Below the pieces are notes generated by a model. That model did not search any database. It saw nothing but the letters and a program-made list of their open reading frames with translations, and was not told the DNA's origin. DNA of 64,000 bases from Idiomarina aquatica. Its GTDB lineage: Bacteria > Pseudomonadota > Gammaproteobacteria > Enterobacterales > Alteromonadaceae. Numbering within the stretch: the stretch's first letter is position 1; the number at the start of each line of letters is the position of its first letter. The translations under genes were made by a program, and so were the position numbers. The stretch spans positions 1 through 64,000 of the forward strand of contig NZ_PIPS01000003.1 in NCBI RefSeq assembly GCF_003987185.1. Reading direction: 5' to 3'. Shown here one piece after another: positions 17,931 through 27,520 of this stretch.

Positions 17931-18746
17931 ATTATCAATCAGACGTGTCGAACCGAGTTTAGCGGCAACCAGGGCAACCCATTTAGCGTCAGCGGCCGTG
18001 GCTGGCTGAAGGCTGTCGGCGTTACGAATCTCAACATAATCGACCTCAAATCCCGCACGGCTCAGCTCTTCAACAGCCCAGCGCTGGGCGTCTTGCGGTG
18101 ATCCCTGCTGGAGTTTTTGGGCAAGTTGCTGCAACGTCCGGTAAATGCTTGCGGCTTGCTGTTTTTGCGCCTCGCTGAGGTAACCGTTGCGTGAACTCAT
18201 GGCTAAACCGCTTGGCTCTCGGGCTGTCGGTACGCCAATAATATCAACGGGCAGACTCAGATCTTGCGTCATCAACCGAATAACCTGCAACTGTTGAAAG
18301 TCTTTTTCACCAAATACGGCGACCTGGGGTTGCACCATATTAAACAGTTTACAAACAATGGTGGCTACGCCGACAAAATGACCGGGGCGGCTGGCGCCGC
18401 AAAGGATGTCACTGATCCCGGGGACCTCAATACGGGTCTGTGCTTCCAGTCCGCGCGGGTACATATCGTCAACCTGCGGCGTGAAAACCGCATCAACACC
18501 AAGTTGCTCTAACGCCTGACAATCAGCCTGCAAAGTTCTTGGATAACTGTCAAGATCTTCGTTTGCACCGAATTGCATCGGATTCACAAAAATACTGACT
18601 ACCACCACATCGGCTTGCTGTTGTGCTTTTTTTACCAACGACAGGTGTCCCTCGTGAAGGTTCCCCATGGTAGGTACCAGTGCCACAGTCCGTTGTTGTT
18701 GACTGCGCCATTGGCGCAGGCTGGCAAGGTTTTTCAGCAGTCGCAT
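17904..18746 (-). CDS. panC: Pantothenate synthetase (pantoate-beta-alanine ligase)
   Basis: A 280-residue cytoplasmic enzyme that joins pantoate and beta-alanine with ATP. The nucleotidyltransferase HIGH motif appears in [14 protein letters not shown] (HEGH 31-34); [16 protein letters not shown] and the MSSRNGYLS loop are also present. The length matches E. coli PanC (283). It lies 15 bases downstream of panB and is the last gene of the dksA-gluQ-pcnB-folK-panB-panC row. Its 3' end overlaps the 3' end of panP by 27 bases on the opposite strand. Confidence 0.97.
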   Translation of the reverse strand: MRLLKNLASLRQWRSQQQRTVALVPTMGNLHEGHLSLVKKAQQQADVVVVSIFVNPMQFGANEDLDSYPRTLQADCQALEQLGVDAVFTPQVDDMYPRGLEAQTRIEVPGISDILCGASRPGHFVGVATIVCKLFNMVQPQVAVFGEKDFQQLQVIRLMTQDLSLPVDIIGVPTAREPSGLAMSSRNGYLSEAQKQQAASIYRTLQQLAQKLQQGSPQDAQRWAVEELSRAGFEVDYVEIRNADSLQPATAADAKWVALVAAKLGSTRLIDNLVIANDHA

Positions 18747-18761
18747 AAGCGCTCTCCGTTA

Positions 18762-19562
18762 TTAAGAACCGTAACAGTGTTCAGCGGCCGGGAAGCTACC
18801 GTCACGAACTTGTTCCACATAAGTTCGAAACGCGCCGGCTAAGGAGCCGCTTTCGGCAAGAAAGTTTTTTGCGAACTTAGGAAGGTAGTCGCTGTTCATC
18901 CCCAGCATATCGTGCATGACCAAAATCTGGCCGTCGGTATCGGGGCCTGCGCCAATGCCGATCGTGGGTATCGTCAACGCCTCAGAGATGCGTTTACCAA
19001 GAGCAGCAGGAATGCATTCCAGCACCAACAGTTGTGCGCCGGCCTGCTCAAGCTGCAGCGCTTGATCCAGGGTGTTGTCTGCTTGCTGTTGTTCCTTGCC
19101 CTGAACTTTGTAACCGCCGAGTACGTTAACTGACTGGGGTAACAGACCCAGGTGCGCACACACGGGAATGCCGCGTGTTGTGAGGCCTTTAATCGTGTCA
19201 ATGAGCCAACTGCCGCCTTCAAGTTTGACCATATTCGCACCAGCCTGCATCAACTGCGCAGCATTCTGATACGCTTGTTGTGGCGACGCGTAACTCATAA
19301 AGGGCATATCACTCATGACAAACGCCTGCGGTGCGCCACGACGTACCAATTGGGTGTGGTACACCATCTCACTCATTTGTACCGGCACGGTTGAATCCAG
19401 TCCTTGTACCACATTACCCAAAGAGTCGCCGACCAGCATAAAGTCGACACCTTCGGAGGTCATCAGCTTTGCAAAGCTCGCATCATAGGCCGTCAGAGAA
19501 GCGATTTTCTGACCCTGTTGCTTCATTTTTTGCAACGTTGAAATTGTCATTGCTGCCATCAT
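18762..19562 (-). CDS. panB: 3-methyl-2-oxobutanoate hydroxymethyltransferase
   Basis: A 266-residue TIM-barrel enzyme that transfers a hydroxymethyl from methylene-THF to ketoisovalerate, the first step of pantoate synthesis. Family segments include [33 protein letters not shown], and [20 protein letters not shown] near the C-terminus. AAGGAGG lies 3 bases before ATG 19562 and 6 bases before a second ATG at 19559, so the second may be the real start; a third candidate is at 19550. It overlaps the folK stop by 4 bases. Confidence 0.97.
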   Translation of the reverse strand: MMAAMTISTLQKMKQQGQKIASLTAYDASFAKLMTSEGVDFMLVGDSLGNVVQGLDSTVPVQMSEMVYHTQLVRRGAPQAFVMSDMPFMSYASPQQAYQNAAQLMQAGANMVKLEGGSWLIDTIKGLTTRGIPVCAHLGLLPQSVNVLGGYKVQGKEQQQADNTLDQALQLEQAGAQLLVLECIPAALGKRISEALTIPTIGIGAGPDTDGQILVMHDMLGMNSDYLPKFAKNFLAESGSLAGAFRTYVEQVRDGSFPAAEHCYGS

Positions 19563-20080
19563 TGTCCTCCTTCGGTGAGTGTTTTTAGCAAGTCATCCCG
19601 GGAGAATACCACGCGCAACCCATTTTTCGGAACTTGCCGAGCCTGCTGAATGGCGCTGACGCCATTGGGTAAGATCCAGTCAGACTGAATTTCCGCAAGA
19701 GGATAAAGCACAAACTCGCGCTCATACAATCCCGGGTGCGGTAACCTCATTGCTTCATCGTCGGAGTAGGTGTCACCATACACCAACAGATCGAGGTCGA
19801 GGGTACGCTCGCCCCAATGCCGAATGCGCTGACGTCCAAATTGATCTTCGATGTGGTGTAATAACTGTAACGTATCAAACGCCGCTAAAGCTGAGTCGAC
19901 CACGCACACGGCGTTGATATAATTAGGCTGGTCCTGCGGGCCCATGGGTGCGCTGCTGTACAGTGATGAGACATCGAGTACATCCAGCGCCGGATGGCGG
20001 CTTAATGCGAGCAGCGCGTCGATGACCTGTTGCCGGGGGTTACCCAGGTTGGCGCCCAGCGCGACCAGAGCTTTAGTCAT
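19559..20080 (-). CDS. folK: 2-amino-4-hydroxy-6-hydroxymethyldihydropteridine pyrophosphokinase
   Basis: A 173-residue HPPK, which pyrophosphorylates the pterin precursor of folate. The start [14 protein letters not shown] at 20080 is the family N-terminus; the frame is open further upstream but that region is pcnB. Conserved parts are [18 protein letters not shown] and [16 protein letters not shown], with [19 protein letters not shown]. It overlaps the 3' end of pcnB by 8 bases and the panB start by 4. The methylene-THF used by PanB links the two pathways. Confidence 0.96.
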   Translation of the reverse strand: MTKALVALGANLGNPRQQVIDALLALSRHPALDVLDVSSLYSSAPMGPQDQPNYINAVCVVDSALAAFDTLQLLHHIEDQFGRQRIRHWGERTLDLDLLVYGDTYSDDEAMRLPHPGLYEREFVLYPLAEIQSDWILPNGVSAIQQARQVPKNGLRVVFSRDDLLKTLTEGGQ

Positions 20081-21473
20081 TTGCCGGTGGTCGCTTATTG
20101 CGCGAGCGTCCGCCACGTCGACGGCGGGGACTGCGCTTTTTGCCCGCGGGTGCTTTGCCGTTGGTCATCGCAGCAGGATTATTCTGAGCCTTAGTCCAGA
20201 ACTCTGCCAGCGCTTCTATATCTTCGCCGGGCAACGGGGCATGGCAGGCTTTACGCAGCATCAGGAAGTCATATCCGGCTCGGAACTTTTTCTGTTCCAG
20301 TGCTTTTTGCGCACGCGTACCACGGGTGTTTTGCAGTCGTAGCTGCATCTGCCAGATATCCCGTGCGGTTAAACTGAAGCGCTTGGGAATGGCAATGGTT
20401 TGTGACTGACGGTGGAAGACGTCGGCACTACCGACGTTCAGCGCGTCCATGGGGGGCAATCCACCTTCGTTCTCAAGCTGTTCTCGGCGAGCTTGCAACG
20501 GCCACCATAACAGTACGGCAATCAAATAGGCCGGAGTCACTCGTTGCTCATTTTGTACGCGCTGGTCGGTGTCGGCAAAAGCCTTTCTCAGCATGTTAAC
20601 CGGCGGTGCGTCGGCGGCATCTAAATAGCTCTTAAGGATCGGGAACAACTGTTGAAATAACTGGTATTCGCACAGCATGTCAAAATTAGGCTGCGCTTTG
20701 CCGGCCATGAATAATTTCAGGAACTCGTCAAACAGTCGTGCCGGCGGGATGTTCTTTAACAGACCCGCAAGCGCCGGGATAGGGCTACTGACCTCTTTGG
20801 ATAAGGCCATATTTAATTTGGTCGCGAAGCGAACTGCCCGCAACATTCTTACCGGATCTTCACGGTATCGCGTTTCGGGGTCGCCAATCATACGAATGAC
20901 ACCCGCCTCGATGTCGTTACGGCCATTGGCGAAGTCGTAAATACTGAAGTCGGCGATATTGTAGTACAACGCATTAACGGTAAAGTCGCGACGCTCGGCA
21001 TCTTCTTCTATGGTGCCGTAAACGTTATCGCGCACCAGTTGTCCGTGTTCATCCTGTTTGGCGATTTTTTCCTGCTCGTCGTCGTCGCCATTGTGATGGC
21101 CACGGAAGGTCGCGACTTCAATAATTTCGCGACCAAACAGAATGTGCGCAAGCCGGAAACGGCGGCCGACCAAACGACAATTGCGAAACAGTCGCTTAAC
21201 CTGCTCAGGTGTTGCGTTAGTGGTAACGTCAAAATCTTTCGGCTGGATGCCCAGTAATAAATCACGTACACAGCCACCGACCAGGTAAGCATCGAAGCCC
21301 GCATTGTGGAGTCGATACAACACTTTCAGTGCATTGGGACTGATGTCTTTACGTGAAATCGGGTGTTGATCACGAGGTATAACTTGCATTGGCGGTAACA
21401 CAGAGCCTTTCACAGCTGTGCTTTTTTTATCAGAAAATGCGCGGCGCGCAAGCTCAGTCAGTTTCTTAATGAT
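20073..21473 (-). CDS. pcnB: Poly(A) polymerase I with probable AUC/AUU start
   Basis: A 466-residue poly(A) polymerase that adds 3' A tails to RNAs and promotes decay. The nucleotidyltransferase core has LVGGCVRDLLLG and KDFDVTTNATPEQVKRLFRN, RRFRLAHILFG and RRDFTVNALYY; the C-terminal tail is Arg/Lys-rich. The first ATG/GTG starts (21389, 21413) lack a ribosome site and delete a conserved N-terminus. The frame continues upstream without a stop through KKLTELARRAFSDKK to three isoleucine codons (21476, 21473, 21470), preceded by GGGAG. Starting at 21473 gives 466 residues and, from memory, aligns without gaps to E. coli PcnB, which uses an AUU start. Its place between gluQ and folK is conserved. 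Confidence 0.93.
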   Translation of the reverse strand: MIKKLTELARRAFSDKKSTAVKGSVLPPMQVIPRDQHPISRKDISPNALKVLYRLHNAGFDAYLVGGCVRDLLLGIQPKDFDVTTNATPEQVKRLFRNCRLVGRRFRLAHILFGREIIEVATFRGHHNGDDDEQEKIAKQDEHGQLVRDNVYGTIEEDAERRDFTVNALYYNIADFSIYDFANGRNDIEAGVIRMIGDPETRYREDPVRMLRAVRFATKLNMALSKEVSSPIPALAGLLKNIPPARLFDEFLKLFMAGKAQPNFDMLCEYQLFQQLFPILKSYLDAADAPPVNMLRKAFADTDQRVQNEQRVTPAYLIAVLLWWPLQARREQLENEGGLPPMDALNVGSADVFHRQSQTIAIPKRFSLTARDIWQMQLRLQNTRGTRAQKALEQKKFRAGYDFLMLRKACHAPLPGEDIEALAEFWTKAQNNPAAMTNGKAPAGKKRSPRRRRGGRSRNKRPPAND

Positions 21474-21529
21474 GATGGTTCTCCCTAATCATCAATGGTT
21501 GTTCATTTAATTGTTGTAATATTGTACCG

Positions 21530-22402
21530 TCAGTTGGCACCGATTCGCCACTGTTTAGACCAAGCGATGATCGCTTTTTTAATAAAATCGTCGATGTTAT
21601 CTGCTGCAATCTCGCCGAGCCCCAGAACGGTAGCCGCCTTTTTTAGATTCTCTAAGGCGTTCGCGGAGTCGATGGGAGCCGCGTGATTCTGTTTGCTCAG
21701 CTTGCGCCCCTCGGCATCGGTAACCAGTGGTAAGTGCATTAACCGTGGTTGCCGACCGCTCAACCGTTGCCACAACGTTAACTGCCAAAAGCTCGGTTGC
21801 AGCAGGTCTGAACCGCGCACAATATCGGTAATGCCTTGATCAATATCGTCGACGACGACGGCTAATTGGTAAGCAAACAATTCATCGCGACGACGCACAA
21901 TGAAATCTTCTCGGACGCAGTCACTGTTGGCCTCAACGTGACCATGCCAGCGATCATCCAGGCGCGTGACCGGATCATCATTTTTAAAACGTACGGCGTA
22001 AGGCGTCGAACGAGGCTGCCTGTCGCGGCAGTAACCGTCATAACAGTCGCCCCGGGCACGGATCTGCTGGCGACTGCAATCACAGTGATAGAGTTCTGTG
22101 CCAAGCTGTTGCAAAACCAGACGGTAACGTTGGTCACGTTGGCTTTGATAGATAACGCTCTCGTCCCAGCATAAACCATGTTGCTCGAGCTGCTGCAATA
22201 TGACCGAATCAGCCTGAGCTACGGCACGTGGTTTATCGACATCTTCGATGCGCACCAACCATTTGCCCTGATGAGCTTTAGCGTCAAGATAGGAACCGAG
22301 CGCGGCTACTAACGAGCCGAAGTGGAGTGGACCTGAAGGGGTCGGCGCAAACCGACCCCGGTATTCGGAGGACTGGCGCAAAGGAACGGGCTGGTTAGGC
22401 AC
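21530..22402 (-). CDS. gluQ: Glutamyl-Q tRNA(Asp) synthetase
   Basis: A 290-residue truncated glutamyl-tRNA synthetase paralogue that puts glutamate on the queuosine of tRNA(Asp). The HIGH-like motif is in [20 protein letters not shown], the KMSKS-like loop is GRKLSKQN, and CDC, CYDGYC provide a zinc site (around 107-127). It lacks an anticodon-binding domain, as expected. The GTG start at 22402 overlaps the dksA stop by 8 bases; dksA-gluQ is a conserved pair. Confidence 0.97.
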   Translation of the reverse strand: MPNQPVPLRQSSEYRGRFAPTPSGPLHFGSLVAALGSYLDAKAHQGKWLVRIEDVDKPRAVAQADSVILQQLEQHGLCWDESVIYQSQRDQRYRLVLQQLGTELYHCDCSRQQIRARGDCYDGYCRDRQPRSTPYAVRFKNDDPVTRLDDRWHGHVEANSDCVREDFIVRRRDELFAYQLAVVVDDIDQGITDIVRGSDLLQPSFWQLTLWQRLSGRQPRLMHLPLVTDAEGRKLSKQNHAAPIDSANALENLKKAATVLGLGEIAADNIDDFIKKAIIAWSKQWRIGAN

Positions 22403-22844
22403 CGGTCATTTGTTTTTCTTTGATCTCCGCCAGCGTTTTGCAGTCAACGCAGAGATCCGCTGTTGGACGTGCTTCGAGGCGGCGAATGCCGATCTCGATA
22501 CCGCAAGAATTACAGAAGCCAAAATCGTCTTCTTCAATTTTTTGCAGTGTTTTCTCAATCTTTTTGATCAACTTACGTTCGCGGTCGCGAGTACGCAATT
22601 CAATACTGAACTCTTCTTCCTGCGCTGCCCGATCAACCGGATCTGGAAAGTTTGCCGCTTCATCTTTCATGTGATGCACGGTACGGTCAACTTCCTGGCG
22701 GAGTTGACGGCGCCACTCTTCGAGTATTTTGCGAAAATGAGTCAACTGCTCATCGTTCATATACTCTTCGCCCGGCTTCTCTTGGTAAGGCTCTAGCCCG
22801 GCCAGCGCCAGGATGCCATGCGTTTTTTTCTTGCCTTCTGGCAT
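22395..22844 (-). CDS. dksA: RNA polymerase-binding transcription factor DksA
   Basis: A 149-residue DksA, the cofactor that with ppGpp remodels RNA polymerase at stringent promoters. The coiled-coil tip has [12 protein letters not shown] (acidic residues about 68 and 71 from ATG 22844) and the zinc finger is CNSC...CVDC. Two ATGs are adjacent (22847, 22844). The second aligns with the E. coli start (MxEG) and lies 7 bases after GGAG, so it is preferred. It is the first gene of the operon running to panC. Confidence 0.98.
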   Translation of the reverse strand: MPEGKKKTHGILALAGLEPYQEKPGEEYMNDEQLTHFRKILEEWRRQLRQEVDRTVHHMKDEAANFPDPVDRAAQEEEFSIELRTRDRERKLIKKIEKTLQKIEEDDFGFCNSCGIEIGIRRLEARPTADLCVDCKTLAEIKEKQMTGA

Positions 22845-22942
22845 CATGGTTCTCCTAAATGATTAAACATCGCTGCGCGATTGAGTCGCTCCTGAGCCAC
22901 CACGACATGGTCAGTTTAGCGTCAGTTCAAAAAAGGACGGTA

Positions 22943-22971
22943 CATATAGCAGAAACGCTCTATTACCGCAA
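22943..22971 (-). promoter_or_regulatory. Candidate dksA promoter
   Basis: On the minus strand, TTGCGG (22971-22966) and TATATG (22948-22943) are separated by 17 bases, about 100 bases upstream of dksA. The -35 box lies in the last codons of sfsA. The transcript would have an untranslated leader of roughly 90 bases. Confidence 0.5.
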
Positions 22972-23670
22972 CTGAAAATGTATTTGTCGGTCCAGTTTTA
23001 TCGCCGCGTCACTGATGTGGGTTTTGACCGCATAAAATTCAACCCCCGCGTCAGCAGCTTCAATACAGAGCTGTGCGTATTTCGGATCAATGTGCTGCGC
23101 CGGAGCAACGTCATTAATGCCGCGGTGCATGACCATAAACAGCAACACCGCACGGTGGTCTTGCTGACGCATCTGCATCAGTTCTTGAACGTGTTTGTGA
23201 GCACGGACACTGACCGCATCCGGAAAGAAGCCATGGCCGCCCTCGTTCAGGGTGACACTTTTCACCTCGACGAAGCACAACGGGCTATCGTCGCTTTTGC
23301 CCAGCCAGTCTATCCGGCTGTTCTGTTCGCCGTATTTTTGTTCCGCCACCCATTCACGGATGTTCTTAAGTGGCTCAATGAAACCGTTACGCAGAGCTTC
23401 ACCAGCCAAGGCATTGGCGCGTTGGGTATTCACCACAATCCAGTCTTTGTCCTGGGTTAAACTCAACTCCCAGGTGTAACGGTATTTCCGTTTTGGATTT
23501 TCTGAGTCACTGCAGTACACCTCATAACCCGGTTCAGCACATCCGGTCATTGCGCCGGTATTGGGACAATGAACTGTGGTAATATGTCCATCACCAAAAT
23601 CGATGTCTGCCAGAAAGCGTTTGTAACGTTTGCGTAAAACCCCATGTTTGAGGGGCTTGTTAAATTGCAT
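22963..23670 (-). CDS. sfsA: SfsA family DNA/RNA-binding protein (sugar fermentation stimulation protein)
   Basis: A 235-residue SfsA protein with an N-terminal OB-like part (RYKRFLADIDFGDG, HCPNTGAMTGCAEPG) and a C-terminal nuclease-like fold (FVEVKSVTLNEGGHGFFPDAVSVRAHKH in pieces). E. coli SfsA is tied to maltose gene expression, but its biochemical role is not settled. The start at 23670 has GAGG 6 bases upstream; an ATG 12 bases earlier overlaps that ribosome site. It is adjacent to dksA as in E. coli and divergent from pepB by 57 bases. Confidence 0.95.
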   Translation of the reverse strand: MQFNKPLKHGVLRKRYKRFLADIDFGDGHITTVHCPNTGAMTGCAEPGYEVYCSDSENPKRKYRYTWELSLTQDKDWIVVNTQRANALAGEALRNGFIEPLKNIREWVAEQKYGEQNSRIDWLGKSDDSPLCFVEVKSVTLNEGGHGFFPDAVSVRAHKHVQELMQMRQQDHRAVLLFMVMHRGINDVAPAQHIDPKYAQLCIEAADAGVEFYAVKTHISDAAIKLDRQIHFQLR

Positions 23671-23727
23671 TCGCAACCTCATAAACCTAAAGTATTGGCA
23701 GCAACAAACTATAAGGAGAGACGTGCT

Positions 23728-25014
23728 ATGTCCAGCGCATTATCGGTTTACCTGACGGATAAAATGCCGGTTAACTACCTTGCTGAAAAAGCGTTATTAG
23801 CCTTTAAGGATGATGCCGCGCATATTGTGATTGGCGATAATGAGGAAGAAAACTTACGCCGGATACAAAAAGCAGGGCGACAGTTGGATACGCAGGGTAT
23901 CACGTCATTGAGTGTACAGGGGCCAGGCTGGGATAAAGAACGGCAATGGGCGTTATCATTAGGCTACACGTCGACATTGTCGACCAACTCGGTGCAATGG
24001 AGTGCCGAGGTGGCTGATGAACTCCAGCAAGTCAATGATGTATTCCGCTTTACCCGTGAACTGGTTAACCTGTCGGCGGAAGAAATCTACCCAGTGAGCT
24101 TGGCTGAGCGGGTGGCGAAACATCTGAGTGAACTGGCACCCGACCATGTCTCTTACGAGCTGATCAAAGGTGAAGCATTGAAAGCTGCTGGCTGGATGGG
24201 CATTTACACGGTCGGCCGTGCAAGTCAGCACGAGCCGGCCATGCTGGTACTGGATTATAACCCCACCGGTGATGCTGATGCGCCGGTAGAGTCGGCGCTC
24301 ATTGGTAAAGGCATTACCTACGACTCGGGTGGTTACAGTATTAAACCCAGCGAAGGTATGCTGTCGATGAAATGTGACATGGGTGGTGCTGCAACGGTCA
24401 GCGGCGCGTTATCACTGGCGATTCGTCAGGGCTTAAATAAGCGCGTCAAGCTGTTCCTCTGTTGTGCGGAGAATATGATTGACGGCCGCGCCTATAAGTT
24501 GGGTGATATTATTACCTATAAGAACGGCCTCAAGGTCGAAGTTGTTAATACCGATGCGGAAGGCCGCCTGGTGCTCGCGGATGGCCTTCAGGCTGCTGGC
24601 GAGGCCGGTGCCAAGCAGGTGATTGATGCAGCGACGCTCACGGGCGCCGCTCAAATGGCGGTTGGTAATGAATACAACGCATTATTCAGTGTTGATGATG
24701 AAGCTGCGGAAAAAGCCCTGCGCTTTGCGCGCCAGGAAAACGAACTATTATGGCGGTTGCCGTTAAATCGTTGGCACGCTGAAAATTGTCCTTCAGCCTT
24801 TGCGGACACGGCAAATAGCCGACCGCAAAAAGGTGGTGGTGCCGGTGGTGCCAGTAATGCTGCGGGCTTTCTCCTGCGCTTTGCGCCAAACGACGGTAAA
24901 GGCTGGTTGCACTTCGATTTAGCCGGCGCTTATCAGAAATCCGCAACCGCAATGTGGCCGGCCGGCGCGACCGCGCTGGGCGTACGCACCATTGCAGCAA
25001 CGTTGCGTGGTTAA
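23728..25014 (+). CDS. pepB: Aminopeptidase B, peptidase family M17
   Basis: A 428-residue cytosolic leucyl-type aminopeptidase; the length fits E. coli PepB (427). The metal-binding and catalytic core includes GKGITYDSGGYSIKPSEGM, MKCDMGGAA and the family signature NTDAEGRLVLAD. The frame is open 84 bases further up, but ATG 23728 has AAGGAGA upstream. It is followed by hrpB after 34 bases. The usual role is trimming N-terminal residues of intracellular peptides, including Cys-Gly from glutathione turnover. Confidence 0.94.
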   Translation: MSSALSVYLTDKMPVNYLAEKALLAFKDDAAHIVIGDNEEENLRRIQKAGRQLDTQGITSLSVQGPGWDKERQWALSLGYTSTLSTNSVQWSAEVADELQQVNDVFRFTRELVNLSAEEIYPVSLAERVAKHLSELAPDHVSYELIKGEALKAAGWMGIYTVGRASQHEPAMLVLDYNPTGDADAPVESALIGKGITYDSGGYSIKPSEGMLSMKCDMGGAATVSGALSLAIRQGLNKRVKLFLCCAENMIDGRAYKLGDIITYKNGLKVEVVNTDAEGRLVLADGLQAAGEAGAKQVIDAATLTGAAQMAVGNEYNALFSVDDEAAEKALRFARQENELLWRLPLNRWHAENCPSAFADTANSRPQKGGGAGGASNAAGFLLRFAPNDGKGWLHFDLAGAYQKSATAMWPAGATALGVRTIAATLRG

Positions 25015-25048
25015 TTGAGCGGTTATCGGTGAGAGGTAATGTGGTTGT

Positions 25049-27520
25049 ATGACTCTGCCGATAGCACAAGTCATTGATGAAATACTCGAGCAGTTTCCTG
25101 CTGCTCGAGTGGTTATCCAAGCTCCTCCTGGTGCCGGTAAGTCAACCTGGTTACCGCTGCAGTTACTCCATTCGGAACATACTGGAACCATGGTAATGCT
25201 GCAGCCGCGGCGTTTAGCTGCGGTGAATGTCGCCAATTATTTAGCCAAACAACTCGGAGAGTCGGTGGGCGACACCGTCGGCTACAGTATTCGCGGTGAA
25301 CAAAAGCGGAGTGCGTCGACACGGTTGATGGTGATTACCGAAGGAGTACTGGTACGCTGGTTGCAGAATGATCCTGAACTCAATGGCATCGATACCGTCC
25401 TATTTGACGAATTTCATGAGCGTAATCTGGCCAGCGATCTGAGCTTGGCCTTGTTGCTGGACAGTTTAACGCTGCGCCCGGAGTTGTCGCTCATGATTAT
25501 GTCGGCGACCTTACCGGCTGAACCTATTCAGGCCTGGCTACAACAGGCCCTGGCAGAGCCGGTAAAGGTGGTGAAGAGCGAGGGCAGACAATACCCGTTA
25601 ACCATTCACTATCGACCACCGGGCCGGGATGACTGGCGAGAGCGGCTGGTTGCGGTAACACTCGAGGCGCTGGCGCATGCTGAGAAAGGCGTGTTGGTGT
25701 TTGTCCCGGGAGTGCGGGAGATTCAGCGCATCATTCAGGAACTGAGTGCGCGAACTCAGGTTCCGTGTTTACCCTTGCATGGGCAGTTGTCACTGGCTGA
25801 GCAGCGGCGAGCGTTGTGTGCCGACCCCGTGCAGCGGATTATCGTGGCCACCAATGTGGCAGAAACATCGTTGACCATTGATGGTATCGACACCGTCATC
25901 GACAGTGGCCGGGAACGCGTCAGTCGGTATCGACCACACTATGCGACGGCACAATTATTGACCCGCTATTTGTCAAAGGCGTCTGCAACTCAGCGTGCCG
26001 GTCGCGCCGGACGGCAAAATCCGGGCAGCGTATACCGGCTCTGGAGTCAAAGCGATGAGCATGGATTTAGTGATTACGCAGAGCCTGATGTGGCAACTCA
26101 GGATCTTACGCAGTTGGTTGCAGAAGTGTCGCTGTGGGGCAGTTCCGTCGATGAACTTTGTTGGTTGTCCGAGCCATCGCAAGCGCATGCAGGACACGCC
26201 ATTGAGGTACTGGAACAACTGGGACTGTGTACCCGGCAGGGCGGACTGACCGAAGTTGGCCGACAGGCTGTGACTATGGGGGCTGATATTCGCCTGGCAC
26301 GGGTCGTATTGGCGGCCGTGGCAGCTCCCTCGGCAACCCGGTTTGCGCTGGCCTGTACGCTGGCCACCTTAGAGGAACCGGCAAAACCCTATCTCGCTGA
26401 GGCGTTGATAGAAACCGTGGAACGGCATTTAGCACAAGCAAAGCACCTTAAACGGTGGCGTCAGCGACAGCAGTTTTGGTGCAAGCAACTGGCCGTGGAG
26501 GTAACATCCATGGCCGACTGGGGCGCAATAACCGAGTATCTTTTGTACGGTTTTCCTGAACGAGTGGCGAAACGCGTTACGCCGGATAGTGTGCAGTTGG
26601 TCTCTGGGGTGCGGTTGCAGGTGGTGGATGAGAAGCCGGTGAGTGAGTGGTCACTGGTGCTAACCATCAGGCTTGCTGAAGACGTGCGCTTTCACAAGGC
26701 AGCCTTGTTGGCGCCGTTACAAAAAGCTGAACTTATTCAGCATCCTGCGGTAGCGATTACGGAACATGCGTTTGTTGATGTTGCCGCGGGGCGTCATGCG
26801 GCACTGATCCAGGAGCAGCGGCTCGGACAACTGCTCTTGGAACGGCAGCGGTTGGACCGTGCGCCGGCGCAACAGGACATTCATTTGGGGTTGATACAGT
26901 GGCTGCGACGCGAGGGCATTGAGGCATTGAATTGGACGGATGCAGCAACGCGACTCTGGCATCGCAGTTTTTATCTTTATCAGCATGTCGAAGAGGCTCG
27001 CAGTGCCTTTCAGGTGACGTTGCCGACGCCGGAGTCATTATTGGACAACCTGGAAGAGTGGGCGCTGCCGTTTTGGTCGGCGCTGCGCTCACTGAATGAT
27101 TTACAACGTTGGGACCCCCGTGACGCCATTCGCCACTGGCTTGACTATCCCCAACAGCAGTTACTTGAACGGCTGTGCCCGTCAACCTGGCGCGCCCCCA
27201 GTGGTAGTCAGGTAGTCATTCAATATCCTAATTTAACGGAAGCACGGCAGGGGATAAAACCACGTGCTGAAGTGAAGTTGCAAGAGGCGTTCGGCGAGCC
27301 GGTATCGCCCACCTTGCTCGACGGCCGCCAGCCGTTGACGCTGGATTTGTTGTCGCCAGCCGGACGTTTACTGCAACGGACCGAGAATCTGGCGAGTTTT
27401 TGGCAAAATGGTTACCCGGAAGTGAAAAAAGAAATGCGTGGGCGTTACCCGAAGCATCCCTGGCCGGATGATCCGTTAAGCGCCGAAGCAACCCTGAAAA
27501 CGAAAAGACAGTTACGATGA
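25049..27520 (+). CDS. hrpB: ATP-dependent RNA helicase HrpB
   Basis: An 823-residue DEAH-family helicase. Motif I PPGAGKST is at 26-33, motif II DEFH at 120-123, motif III SAT, TNVAETSLTIDG (motif V) and QRAGRAGR (motif VI). A helicase-associated region and the HrpB C-terminal domain (WQNGYPEVKKEMRGRYPKHPWPDDP in pieces) fill the second half, confirming HrpB rather than HrpA. Its cellular substrate is unknown. The stop overlaps the mrcB start by 4 bases, the same neighbour pair as in E. coli. Confidence 0.96.
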   Translation: MTLPIAQVIDEILEQFPAARVVIQAPPGAGKSTWLPLQLLHSEHTGTMVMLQPRRLAAVNVANYLAKQLGESVGDTVGYSIRGEQKRSASTRLMVITEGVLVRWLQNDPELNGIDTVLFDEFHERNLASDLSLALLLDSLTLRPELSLMIMSATLPAEPIQAWLQQALAEPVKVVKSEGRQYPLTIHYRPPGRDDWRERLVAVTLEALAHAEKGVLVFVPGVREIQRIIQELSARTQVPCLPLHGQLSLAEQRRALCADPVQRIIVATNVAETSLTIDGIDTVIDSGRERVSRYRPHYATAQLLTRYLSKASATQRAGRAGRQNPGSVYRLWSQSDEHGFSDYAEPDVATQDLTQLVAEVSLWGSSVDELCWLSEPSQAHAGHAIEVLEQLGLCTRQGGLTEVGRQAVTMGADIRLARVVLAAVAAPSATRFALACTLATLEEPAKPYLAEALIETVERHLAQAKHLKRWRQRQQFWCKQLAVEVTSMADWGAITEYLLYGFPERVAKRVTPDSVQLVSGVRLQVVDEKPVSEWSLVLTIRLAEDVRFHKAALLAPLQKAELIQHPAVAITEHAFVDVAAGRHAALIQEQRLGQLLLERQRLDRAPAQQDIHLGLIQWLRREGIEALNWTDAATRLWHRSFYLYQHVEEARSAFQVTLPTPESLLDNLEEWALPFWSALRSLNDLQRWDPRDAIRHWLDYPQQQLLERLCPSTWRAPSGSQVVIQYPNLTEARQGIKPRAEVKLQEAFGEPVSPTLLDGRQPLTLDLLSPAGRLLQRTENLASFWQNGYPEVKKEMRGRYPKHPWPDDPLSAEATLKTKRQLR

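Noticed and set aside
22900-22935. Direct repeat AACTGAC in the dksA leader
   Set aside because: Two 7-base copies 4 bases apart are likely by chance and fit no known operator.
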